A stretch of DNA of 64,000 bases, from the NCBI GenBank assembly GCA_036936605.1, contig JAUPFV010000004.1, positions 292,682,009-292,746,008 on the forward strand. The letters run 5' to 3'. The stretch is from Limnanthes douglasii subsp. nivea. Its lineage: Eukaryota; Streptophyta; Magnoliopsida; Brassicales; Limnanthaceae. Of the stretch, positions 46,386 to 57,687 are shown in pieces (the stretch's first letter is position 1; every line of letters begins with the position of its first letter). The notes under the pieces are model-generated. The model saw only the letters and a list, made by a program, of their open reading frames with translations, searched no databases and was not told where the DNA came from. The position numbers and the translations under genes were made by a program.

Positions 46386-47629
46386 GTGAAATTTTATTTT
46401 TTAAAAAAATCAAAAAATTATCAATTGATCTAGTTTTGTTTATTTTAAAAAAACAAAAGTGATGGTACTTTCATTTATTTTTTTCGAGCTCCGGTTTGAA
46501 AGATACAGATCTTTTAAAAATAAAATAAAATAAAATAAAAAGTAGGAAAGATAAATTTTGGTTATGTGGTTGTTCATGAAGGGTGAGGGTAGTTAGAATA
46601 TTAAAATAATGCTAGGTATTATGTGGTAATTAGGTAGTTGAGATGAGTATTAAGAAATAATTGATCAAACCCTAGATGACAATAAAATAGTTGAATAATT
46701 ACTTTAGATGTAATTTCCTTATATTTTTTCAATGCATATATAAGGACCAAATACAAAAAAAAGTGTACAAAAATAAAAGTTGTGAAATATTAAATAATTT
46801 TCAAAACCGTTTAGGTTTTGACCTGTCTTAAATATGTAACCCAATTTAGTTTATAGAAGTAAAGACTTTATTTATAATAAAAAAATTAATATTTTAGTAC
46901 AACTATATGAAATAAAAACATACAAAAGAATCCGTACATTAAAAAAATTTATAAGTTAATGAAGATAGAAAACGCATGGGTTAAAAATCAATCTTAATTA
47001 TCATTTAAATTTGGGTTCAAATTTAGATCTATAGAATTTAAATCTACAATAATATAACACAAGAGGCTTATAACCGTTAAACAAATAACTACTACATTTT
47101 ACATGCTTAGATATTTATTTGATTTGTTTTTATGTATTTTTTTTGAAAATAAATTATATATGATGTTACTTTAAATATAATTTGTAACATGGAAATTAAT
47201 AGATCAAAATAATAAAAACTTTAAAATACATTAGTTTTAATATACGAAAATAAAAACTAATATATATAAATAAATTAAAGGATTTTTATAAATATAACCG
47301 AGTAACTAGGTTTTAGTTTAGTTATAGAAAATCATGTAAAAATGAAGAGACTTATGTTCAAAAAAATTGTGGCTTTTTTAGTTTAGCAGCCTAGTTGGTA
47401 TGGGTTATTAATGTTTTTGGGTACATTATCACCTAACGCTCCTAACTAACGAGGAATGAAGTCATTGATCCAACGTTCGTTAATGAATCAGTTAGAAAGC
47501 TTGAGAATACTAGACAACACACAGATGGTTAATGAATTAGTTAGAAAGCTTGAGAATACTAGACAACACACAAATCACGTATATATTTAAAAAAATCATT
47601 GCATTTGTTCCGCGTTTATATGTCATTTA
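46386..47629. other. AT-rich intergenic DNA with a 49-bp tandem duplication
   Basis: No gene is seen. 47479-47573 is a direct duplication (TTAATGAAT(C/T)AGTTAGAAAG...ACAACACACA). 46515-46545 holds an AAAAT-type simple repeat. Confidence 0.6.
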
Positions 47630-47927
47630 GAGCATCCCGGACGGATACTCTACCTTTTAGCTAATACATATTATGTTTGAGTAATGTAAATTTAAATATT
47701 ACATTTTTGTTCCAACATGTACCGTATATTTAAGGTAGTTATTAATCCCTAAATAATGGAAAAAATAAGAAACAAAAATAAATAATTTGTACCTATTGTA
47801 TAACTGGTACTACAAATATACCTAGCATATTTATGCTAATAAATATCGATAGTCTTCGTTGGAAAGAAAAAATCATATATAATCGTTAAATTTACTTTCA
47901 ACTCTCAAGTAACGTGTTGGGATGCTC
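47630..47927. mobile_element. Second GAGCATC-type MITE (~298 bp)
   Basis: GAGCATCCC at 47630-47638 and GGGATGCTC at 47919-47927 are 9-bp inverted ends. The flanks are TTA and TTT, a near-match to a 3-bp TWA-type duplication. AT-rich, non-coding. The shared GAGCATC end suggests the same family as 44113-44594. Confidence 0.5.
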
Positions 47928-48023
47928 TTTATATGTTTTATCACATAATGATTTATGTCAATTGGCTTGAGATTTATGGACTCTCACATAGATAAATAAA
48001 AGTGACAAAGAACAAACAAAAAT

Positions 48024-48027
<4 letters not shown>

Positions 48028-48067
<40 letters not shown>
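48028..48067. repeat. (TA)n microsatellite
   Basis: About 40 bp of perfect TA repeats in intergenic DNA. Confidence 0.9.
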
Positions 48068-48070
<3 letters not shown>

Positions 48071-48679
48071 TGACTACTAAAAAAGTTATATTATTTTGCT
48101 TTATTAACAAAAATGTATAAGAATATTCAAGTAGATGATTATATAATAAAAACAAAAAATTTAAAAACAAATTGAACATTTAGACTTGTTCAAAAATTTA
48201 TCTATAAATGTAGTTAGAGATTTTTCGCTTGTTTTATTAATTTGTCTTAAACATAAAAAATTTGATCTTATTTTATACCCCTAGAATAATATCTTTTAAT
48301 CGTATATATTTTGGGATATTTGATATTTATTTTTTATACCTGATAATTGTTAATTGGATGATTACAATCTATTCTTGTTTTGTTTGATTTGTTCCATTTA
48401 TTTATTTATTTAAATATTAGAAATCTCACTTCGATCTTCGTGTCAACAATTAATTTGATTAAATAATATATAGGTATTCAATTTGTGTGAGGATTTTCGA
48501 ATGAAGTGATAATAGTTTGAACTTAAAAAGGAAAATGATTGATACCAATATGTTTTTTTATTACTCTAGAAACTATGCACTTACATCTATGACATTTTCC
48601 TTATTTATACTTAGTTATCAAGATTTTGTTATTCTCACTAACCGTAAATCGATTATTTATTTCGATCAAGTTCTTAGTG

Positions 48680-49082
48680 GGTGTAACAGGCATTGCACTC
48701 CTTGATTAGTCGCTTCCGACACTGTGGAATATAATGCAGTGATACGTTTCCTTTTTTGGTAACTTTCGTTTATCGTTCCCTCTCGGTCGGTCGTCATTTT
48801 TTTTCTGTGAACTCTTCTTTCCCTGGATTGTATTATTTTGTCGATCGTACTCTTATTGAGGGATTGATTTGCTGCTCGATCATCATTCGTATGATCGATC
48901 TTTGTCTTGTTGTTTACCAATCTCCATTTACTATAATTTTGTTTTGCTCTTTATTTCATTTACCCTGGTGTATTAACCATCTTTTACTCTAGTCACAACA
49001 TTTTGCTCAAATTATGCTTCTCTGTCGAGCTTACCTCGTTGTCATGAGGGGTATACCCTGCTCGAGGGGTATATCATTATCA
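48680..49082 (-). mobile_element. Possible 3' LTR of the third Gypsy element
   Basis: On the minus strand GACTAAGGGGAGTCT, a purine-rich tract, is followed at 49082 by TGATAATG, like the TGATAAGG start of the nested element's LTR. The other end is placed near 48680 at a TGTAACAGG, but no matching second LTR is in the window, so the left limit is a guess. Confidence 0.3.
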
Positions 49083-49819
49083 AGACTCCCCTTAGTCTTT
49101 TGTTTTTAGATTTGAGAAGTAAAAATAATGGTAGACTATGTGAGTTGTTCATGTGAGCGTTCGTTGTATAGCATGTGTTCGATTTGTTTTTATATTTGAT
49201 TTTATTATACTGGTATTAGCACGAACGCGGATTCTTCCTTGTAAGTTCGATGTTTCCACATGTTAAATTCTCTATCTATTTACCGTGTTGTCACTCCAAC
49301 ACCTCAAAAATTTCTTTCACATGCATCATAAAGATGGCTTTTTAACTTTTATAGTGTTTGGTATATTTTTTATTTTTATCTATATGTAGAAGTGGTTTAA
49401 TATCATGGGTCATTGATCAAATTTTATTAAAATCCTAGTAGTAACTAGTTTGGTGTTATAGAAGTTGAGATAGAAAAAAAAACATATTCACTATCTTTTT
49501 TTGAAACATCAGGAGAAAACTCAAAGCACTTGCGTTGCTACCGTTGTTGTCATACTCCTTATGCAATTATCACTTTCGTCATTCCTCTTAATAAAGTTAT
49601 TTATAGCTAATATATGTTATTTTTTTCTTAATTATACAATTCGTAGCTATTTGGGGGTAAGTATAAACGAAAATTGAGGTAAGATGCTTAGTAGCCATTG
49701 TAGAAAAACCCTTGGTAAATAAGATTTTAAGTGTAGAGGTGGCGTAACCATTGACTTCACTAGACCTTTTATGAGTGATTTAAGTTTAAGTTGAGGACTT
49801 ATCTTCTTGCATATCATAA
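49083..49819. other. Spacer before the third antisense ORF
   Basis: AT-rich, non-coding stretch between the possible LTR and the ATG at 49820. It probably holds the promoter and leader of the antisense ORF, but I see no clear TATA box at a good distance. Confidence 0.35.
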
Positions 49820-52455
49820 ATGGCTCGCAAAAGGATTTCAAAGAAGAAAAAAACGTTAGAGGACGCGACCTCTAACCTTCCACCCGAGGATAAGGTGGAG
49901 GGAAAAAAACTAGACCAGATTTTTGGTCGGTTGACTAAAACTTACAAACAACTAACACGATAAGGCCATCATAGAATCAGAATAGAATATAGCTTTCCTG
50001 ACTCAGTTGTGACGAGTACGGGAGCCCGACGAGTAGCCCCATATGGGCTGCGATAGGAAGACTTGCTTTTAAACTACTCTTTTTTACTGGAACTTCGCAT
50101 GCCACTTCTCTGGTTCATAAATGAGTTATTTAGGTATATACGTATATGCCCAACATAGTTGACTGTGAATAGCTGGGGAATGATGCTTAGTATATTTGTT
50201 AGCTCGAAGATGCTAAAAATCCATGTTTGTTTGGCGGACTTCATGTCTAGTCTGGATGTATACAAGTCGTCAGAGGACCTTTTGCTTTTACTATATATAG
50301 ATACAGAGTAGAATAAAATTGTTAATTTTCCCTTGCCGGACAAACTTTAAAATACCTCTTTTCTTTTTATGCCAGGTAACTGGGAACACCCGGTCGAGAG
50401 GGAAAATCTCCAATTTGAACGGAGATGAATGCAGGCATGTTAGCTAGGACTCATGCCATTTTTTGTTATTTATATATTGTTAGATTTAATTTATTAATAT
50501 ATTTCCATGTATTCCTTAAGTTATAGACTCGCGCAAGTACCAACAATTATGGAGAAAAATATACGAGAGGCCTGAGATTAATCCTTTGGAGAAGTTATCT
50601 ACTACAGCGTACTCAGACTGGTCATTAGAGTATCATCGTTTGGTTACTCAAGTAAACTTCTTTTTAGCTGGGTTATGGCCGATTCCTAAGCTGACAATGA
50701 CTCAAGATCGAGTTCTCAAGTTGATTGTAACATAGGAGGAAGCCAACGTCGATAGATTCGATGGTTTATTATTGTAACACGTCTATAATAAAAACATTGT
50801 TGTTATTGGCTTAAATGTGCCAATAAAAATAATTGGCAAAGAATATGAGGTAACATCCTCTAGTGAGGGCGGTGAGAAAAATAAGCTAGTCAGGATGCCG
50901 ACCCCCATAAACAAAATCCTAAAAAGAAAAGAAAATAAAGTCACCCATGGTGTTGAACCCATCACTCGGGTAGCGAAAACTAAATATATGCCCATCCAGT
51001 CAGACATAATGATTCAAGTGACTATGTTATGGTTTCACCCCTTGTAGGGAGTAAAAAGGTAGTGAGACATATCAACCCTATCCTATTTGATTGTTCAATG
51101 GTAAAAACAATATAAGTGTTGGCAAAAAAAGGCATTCCGGTTGATACCTAACGGAATCATACTAGCTATTGTCGCTGGCGCAGAAGCCTTAATTAACCGA
51201 GAAGATACTAAAATTAAGGGGGTTACTAACGGGGTTTTTGAAAAAGATAAAGCTTTTTCACAATCTACTTGTGAGACCGAGGGGGTCGAAGTGGTTGATC
51301 ATATGAAAGTTCCCCCTTAGCCTCTGGTCGAGAGCTAATAATAGTTAATGAACCTTTTGTTAGGGGGTGCACAAGTGAGCAGACTATCGTTGGTTCCATC
51401 GTTGCTCCTACCGAGACTAGCAAAGAGACAGCAAGTCATCAAATGGAGAGGGGGGAGCATGTCTGAGGGGCCCAGTGTAAAGCCTTTCATTATCCAGTAT
51501 TCTTCTTTAGTGAATGGTGATGATCGCCCAAAGGTGATTAATATGTTGAGGCCTTCTTTGTTGATGTACTACCAACCCAAGCACTATCTTGAATTGACTT
51601 ATGATAACAATATATCGATGGCTAACATCCTTCAGAGAAAATTGGAACTGAAAAATATAGGTAAATTATACTTTGGTGTTATTTTTAGGCGCCCGGTAGG
51701 ATTATATTGACTTATTCATTTCTTCATTGGTTTTAACTTTACATACTCACCATAATTTAATGATGTTAGCGTATTGGAGGATAACCTATGTAGATGTAAA
51801 GGTTTCAGAGGAGTTTAAACCCGAGCCTTTAGTGTTTGGCTCGGGTAAGGTTGTAAATCTAGAGTTTGATGAGATAAATACGATCCTACATTTCTTTTAA
51901 ACTTCGTTTTGAGAAGCTGGTGAAAGAGAAGACTCGTGCTGATGAGGCTGCGACTGCAACATGTGCAGAGAGGGATGTTTTAAGGGCGTAAAAGAAAGGT
52001 ATATTAAAGTTGAAAGCATCTTTGATATCCCAAAGTGGAGAGCAGACTGGTCAAAAAGATGTGTTGGTGAAGTGGACAATTGAGCTTGTGGCCTAAAATA
52101 CATCGGTTTTGAAAGAGATGGAAGAGGTAACAACAAAGGCGTGGGCAGTACGGGTAGAGAATGCTGATTTGAAGGTAGAAGTTAGCAAATAAAAGCAGTC
52201 ATGGAAAAATCTAAGAATAAATGGACGAAGAAGACTGCTCAAGCCTAGAAGGATGGTGAAAACAATAATATAACTGTTGCATAAGGCCTATCAGAGAGGG
52301 TACGGAAAAACATATTAGTAGACATATAAAAGATAAATTTTGATGTTGTATTAGAGGGACTGAAAAACTTAGTTCCTACGGATGAGCGTCCATTTTTGTC
52401 GGATGAGGAAGAAAATGATGAAGAGAGTGACGAAAATGAAGATGGGGCTTTATAG
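49820..52455 (+). pseudogene. Antisense-type ORF of the third Gypsy element, decayed
   Basis: Starts ATGGCTCGCAAAAGG (MARKRISKKKKTLEDATSNLPPED) and decays through many stops. 50583-50730 resembles the conserved core (a YHRLVTQVNFFLAGLWPIPKL-like stretch). 51480-51700 is open (SEGPSVKPFIIQYSSL...SLLMYYQPKHYLELTYDNN). 51890-52200 is a coiled-coil part (RFEKLVKEKTRADEAATATC, KEMEEVTTKAWAVRVENADL), and 52380-52455 an acidic end (LSDEEENDEESDENEDG). The order of basic start, core, coiled coil and acidic end copies the antisense ORFs of the other two elements. It faces minus-strand pol at 53440-55500. Confidence 0.6.
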
Positions 52456-53439
52456 AAGGTAGAAGTAAAATTTGTACCGATCTGTACCATGGTAGACCGT
52501 GTTCTCGATGAGTCTAAAATTACGTTACCAAACCAAAGTAATGTTCCATAAGATAAAGCTGACACACAATTCTCATAGCTGATGAAGGATATGGTGGTTC
52601 AGTAGGGTTCCCCTTCTCGTATATGATTATACTTGGACATTATTACTAAGGACCTAGTTTTGGAGAGTTTTTGTCTGTATTTTTGTTGTTGAACTCTTGG
52701 ATTTTTAGTATGATGACTTGTACTATTTTTTCTTGGAACCAAACAGTTGTGTAAGTGATGTTTATATTTTCACGAAGTTTGACTTGTTTAAGTATTTTAT
52801 AAATCTTGATAGTGATATGTTTGTAGTGGGGGAGGGGGGATGGGGTCAGAGTGATAGTTTATCTTTAATAATGCACAACATGGTCTCTAAATTGGCATGC
52901 TAGGCTTGGTTTATTAACCAGGTCGCATATTGGACTTTCTAAGTCAAGGTTCGGTATGTCCTCTTGCGTAACCTTAAAGGCTTGGTTTGTAAACCAATTT
53001 GCTTGGTCGGTCAGTAATGATTTTGCTCAGTTTGGCCCATTTGCGTAGCCACGTAGGATTTCTTAAGAAACCAGTTCGCTTTGGTTGACTATGGGATTTA
53101 GGGTACAGTGTGTCCCCTTTGGTAGCCATAAAGACGTGGTTTTTAACCATTTTCCTAAGTTGTAGCTCTATCCGACCCTAACAAGATTTTATTATATTGT
53201 TAAAAATAGGAGAGTAATCACAATTTATTAATGGCTAAATGATTATCTTGTGGTGATTATAGCTAAATACGTCATTATTTGATGAAGATAAAATTAGAAG
53301 AGGAGTTGGCAGTGGAACATTTAATTACATGAATGGCTTACAATATGCCTCCTTAAACAACATTTCGCACCACCAGAAGAGAAAAAGAGTGCACAACCAT
53401 TTTACATGGTACAATGGTACAATATCAAGTGATTGATGT
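52456..53439. other. Spacer between the third antisense ORF and pol
   Basis: Non-coding. It contains imperfect repeats of a CTTGGTTT(A/G)T(A/T)AACCA motif near 52905, 52980 and 53130, and TTGGTTTCCTAAGAAATCC-like variants on the other strand. Confidence 0.45.
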
Positions 53440-54010
53440 TCCATAGATATTTCAACATGTTACCATTCATGTCCTCTATCAATAGGCCCCATGTTATCCT
53501 TTGGAAATTACTTTGTATGGTTCGTCCCAACTGGGGGGGGGCAGCTTTCCTCCATTCTTATCTTGTGCTCGTTGAAATATATATTTTCATGACTAGTTAG
53601 CCTACATGGAAAGCTCGTGGCTTTTTTTAGTGTTTAGTCTGAATCACGTCGTTCTTCGATTAAGTCGAGGGATAATTTTCGTTCTTTTGTGTTGAGCTCC
53701 TCTAAGTAATTCGCGACTTGATTCCTAGGAATGATGATTTCGATATGGATCATAACTTATATTCCATACACCAAAGAGAAAAGGATTTCACCTATGAACG
53801 ACTGAGGGGTCGTCTGATATGTCCATACGACCTCAACTAATTTATTATGGCATTTTCCCTTGCCCCTATAATTTATTTTTTTATGCCATGCTGAATTGTT
53901 CAATTTGTTACCTCGACTTGACAGTTTGCTTGTGGATAATATGGTGTCAAAAAGTACTGATTTATTTTGTGTCTCCTGCAGAAAGTTATTATAATTGTAA
54001 TTTGGAATTG
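53440..54010 (-). pseudogene. Integrase relic, third Gypsy element
   Basis: On the minus strand across stops: TPYYPQANCQVEV (the Glu region of the DDE core), then RTTPQSFIGEILFSLVYGI and a LDLIEERRDSD-like C-terminal part. The first part of the core is gone. Confidence 0.7.
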
Positions 54011-54296
54011 GGGTTTATTGTTCGTTATCAAGATGTGAGAAATTCCGAATCATGACAGAGTCTGATTTTGAAATAAATTACAAATCTCTTAGGCTATATT
54101 CCTCATATTCATTTCTACTACTTGAGAATTTTTTGATGAAGTCACCTACCGTTTTACCTTTTATTATTGTGTGGGGCTCATATATAATTTCGTATTCTTC
54201 TAATTCTACAGACCACCATGTAAGCCTTCTTGAGGTATCAGGTTTCTACAACGTATTTTTTAGCAATAAATACGCGCATAAGATAATGACGTGGCT

Positions 54297-55330
54297 CTAG
54301 AAATATAGTCTCATTTTCCTAACAGCCACCACTAGCCCAGGGCAAGATTTTCTAGGTTCAAGTATCTCATTTTGACATCGAGCATACCTTTTCTTACGTA
54401 GTAGATCGGCGTCTGTATCCCACCGAATTATTTTACCATGATACGATTTAATGCATAATTTGAGACAAGGAAAGAGATAGTGGCTCACTAGCACCGACGT
54501 TGAGAGTACCCCATGTGAAGTTAGGTATACCTTGAGCGCCTGAAATGCATCGCTGCACTCGTTTTTCATGAAATTTAGCTCCATTTAACACTTTGAAAAA
54601 TGGGTGGCTCTGATCTTATGCATGGTTAAATGTTGAACCTCCTTCATATTTCATGGTGGTTCCATATTTAGAAATGTTTTCAAGTGATCAAGGTTATCAT
54701 CTATTCCATTTTTGTTGACGATGTGACCTAAAAACATTCTACTTCGAACATCAAATGAACACTTTAATGGGTTAAGTTTAAGATTGTAACCGTGAAGGTT
54801 TACGAAAATGTTGTCTAATTCTTCAAGTTGACGATTCTCACTGTTACTATTTACAATCATATCATCGATATAGGCTTCCATGTTCTTATCAAGCTGATTT
54901 TTGGATATATGATTCACGAGTCACTGATAAGTTGATATTACGTTCTTTAATCTGAACGATATAACTTTGTAACAATAGATGCTTTACTTTGTCTGTAAAT
55001 TTGTGTGCTCCTCATTAGAGAGGTGCATGAAAATTTATTTTTACCCCGAGTATGCATCCATGAACGAGAGGAATTCGTTACCTAACGCGACATTCACTAG
55101 CTGGCCGATTCAGAGAAAAAAGGAAGAAATATTTTAGGCATGCTCGATTGAGGTCAGTGAAGTCCATAAACATTCTCCATTGACAGTTTTTTTCATAAGC
55201 ATGGGGTTAGCTATCCAGGTCGGATTCTTCACTTTTCGGATATGCCCAAGTTGGAGAAGCTTGTCCACCTCTTTGAAAATTACCTCTAATTTTCAAGAGA
55301 GAATGTTCGACATTTTTGAAAGATTGCTCA
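54297..55330 (-). pseudogene. Reverse transcriptase/RNase H relic, third Gypsy element
   Basis: From high to low coordinates: VDKLLQLGHIRKVKNPTWIANP with MKKTVNGE, FTDLNRACP-like remnants near 55130-55330, AYIDDMIVNS with YxDD intact and LKLNPLKCSFDVRSRMFLGHIV at 54651-54917, and the RT-linked RNase H (ECSDAFQALKVYLTS, VAVRKMRLYF) at 54297-54584. Many frame breaks. Confidence 0.8.
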
Positions 55331-56230
55331 CATATTTTATCGATGGATAGCTCGATACATATAACCTGCAAAGTAATCCCAGGGACCTCGTCAGCACTTT
55401 AGGAATAATGTCCAAGTTTTGTTGCAATAGGACCACAAGCCTGGCTTTGAAGATTCCTAATGTGAACCATTTTCCCTATGTTAGTGTTACATCGACAACA
55501 TTTTTAATGGGGCTTTAATCCTGGGTTTTTTCTTTGGGATCGTCAACCTAAACTTTCAGGGTATCAGTTTCTTGTTGTCGATCCTCACCCCGCGAGCTGG
55601 TTTATTGCCATTGTGTGGGCTTTATAGGATCCAGTTTTTAGCAGTTCTCTGGCCACCTCGCAGAATTCAAGCTAAGTTTCCAACCGGGTACTTTTAACAT
55701 TTCTAGAAAGAGTATGAGGTTTCCTCGAGTCTGTATAGCCAGCGTTGTCTAACAGTCACATGGTAAGATCTAGGATAATTTGCAATCATATATAACGGTC
55801 TCACTAGCTTATTAGTGTTTTTGTGTCCCACGTTTACTTGGAGTTCCCTTATGGGTGGCCATGATCGTTATAGTACGTGCATAAGTGGCGACAGGACCTC
55901 TCGTAACTAGCAGCTAGTATACAATGCAGTGTTTGGTACTTTGTTCAGCCTTTGGTTTTCTCATAGATGGTCATTATGTTCTAAGTAAAGAGCATGAATT
56001 TACGAGTGAGATTATCATAATAAGAAGGCCTTGGACTACTTACGAGGGCTCTTTCATTTTCACCTCTAGGTGCCTCGTCAATGTGCCTCTTCTCTCCGAA
56101 TGGAGCTTTGGATTTTTAGGATTTTTGGTGAAGGGGTAAGAAAAATCCCCCTTCTTCGAGTCGTTGACCCTGATGAACTGGTCAGATCCTGCTAGAATGT
56201 CTCACATCTTTCTAACTCAGCACATCTTTT
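55331..56230 (-). pseudogene. Decayed gag/protease part of the third Gypsy element
   Basis: Weak matches only. The minus strand at 56080-56215 reads like the gag tail before the zinc knuckle (ILAGSDQFIRVNDSKKGDF), and the remainder lies where protease and linker should be. Its 5' LTR is absent; the ~325-bp satellite begins directly afterwards. Confidence 0.4.
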
Positions 56231-56261
56231 TTTAACATATAATTTAGTATTGCTCATATGG

Positions 56262-57207
56262 GATAGAAAATGATTCGAATAAGCATCTAAATTTGATATT
56301 TCACGTAAATCTTGCGACCACAACACAAAACCAATAAATGGGTTGTAACAAAACCAATAGATCAATGGTTTAAGTGGCTGAAAATAATTCTTTACTATAT
56401 TGATGACACTTAGTTTTATTCGTTACAAATGTTGCAAAATAAGTAAGGTATTTTTTTGCATATATTATTTCTCATTTGTTTCGCATCAAACAAACTACAG
56501 GTTTTGCATATAACATATATAAGGTCTTGCATGTATATTATATTATATTTTGTATGCATTAACATAAAATTTTATAATCCTAGTATAGGTTGAAAACGAT
56601 AAGAACAAACATCTAAAGTTAATATTTCAGTGGAATCTTCCTACCCCGACATAAAGACAACATATAGATCCTGAAAAATAAAAATATTTATGGTTTGAAG
56701 GGTCAAAATTAATTCGTCGATACTTAGACGACATAGTTAGTTTTATCCGCCAAATATGTAGCAAAACAAGTCAAGTAATATTTTGCATATATCATAATTT
56801 TTTTGGTTCACATCAAACATACTCTAGGTTTTGTATATAAACTATATAATATTTTGCATGTGTATTATATTAGATATCACAAGCATAAACATAGAATTTA
56901 TTATTTTTGGTATAGGTCGGAAAACAATAAGAACAAGAATATAAAGTTAGTGTTTCACCGAAATTTTCTTACAATGACGCAAAAACAACAAATTGGTCAT
57001 AACAAAACCTATATATGGATGGTTGGAATGACTGAAAATAATTTGTCATTGCATTGGCGACATAGTTAGTTTTATTCGTCATTGATGTGGCATATGTTAC
57101 ACGCTAATTCACTAGCATTAACATAGAATTTTGTATTCATGGTCTAGTTTGGAAAATGATAAAAACAAGAATCGAAAATCAATATTTCACATAAATCTAT
57201 ATACCAC
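56262..57207. repeat. Tandem repeat array, ~325-bp unit (left part)
   Basis: The anchor (G/T)AAAA(C/T)(A/G)AT(A/T)... near the unit start recurs at 56262, 56586, 56911 and 57142. Steps are 324, 325 and 231 bp, the third unit being shortened. Shared blocks include GACATAGTTAGTTTTAT(T/C)CG and TGAAAATAATT. The fourth unit is interrupted at 57207/57208 by a retroelement and resumes at ~60395. Confidence 0.85.
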
Positions 57208-57609
57208 TGATGAGGAGAATAAATGTGTAAGGGCCAAAATGCATAGAAATAAATGTATAAGGGCCAAAATGCATAGAAATAAATGTATAAGGGCCAAAAT
57301 GCATAGAAATAAATGTATAAGGGCCAAAATGCGTAGAAATGAATGTATATAGGCCGAAGTGCGTGAATTGTAAAGATATAGCCAAAATAGGAAAGAATTT
57401 TAGAGTAGGGACCAAAAGATGTAATTAACCCGAATTAAAGCGTGTGGGGTCCACAATTGTACTATAAAAGGACCTCACACGCTTCACGAATTTCGAGATG
57501 AATAGTACGACTTTCTCTCTCTACTACTTTAACACTTTCTCTCTCTAAGTTTGACTCTAAAGTATTTCTCTATCTCCAAATCCCCCTCGGACTATCTTTC
57601 AACTCTTCA
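57208..57609 (+). mobile_element. 5' LTR of the fourth element, with internal 30-bp tandem repeats
   Basis: TGATGAGG...CTCTTCA. A 30-bp unit (AATAAATGTATAAGGGCC + AAAATGCATAGA) repeats about 4.5 times at 57218-57356. TATAAAAG at 57473-57480 is the likely promoter TATA box. It ends directly at the TGGCGCCG primer site. Confidence 0.8.
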
Positions 57610-57610
57610 G

Positions 57611-57628
57611 TGGCGCCGTCTGTGGGAA
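57611..57628 (+). other. Primer binding site of the fourth element
   Basis: TGGCGCCGTCTGTGGGAA, the same as in the nested element at 26642. Confidence 0.85.
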
Positions 57629-57687
57629 ACGAGAATCGTTCCGACGATCATCACTCCCTAGAAATAGTTCTTGTTCCGAGGAGAACC

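Noticed and set aside
50817..51047. Separate small gene inside the third antisense ORF region
   Set aside because: It lies in the right place and strand to be a surviving piece of the decayed antisense ORF, so it was merged into that entry.
57131..57352. ORF with repeated Met-His-Arg-Asn-Lys-Cys-Ile units
   Set aside because: It is a translation of the 30-bp tandem repeat inside the fourth element's LTR; the frame stays open only because the unit is a multiple of three.
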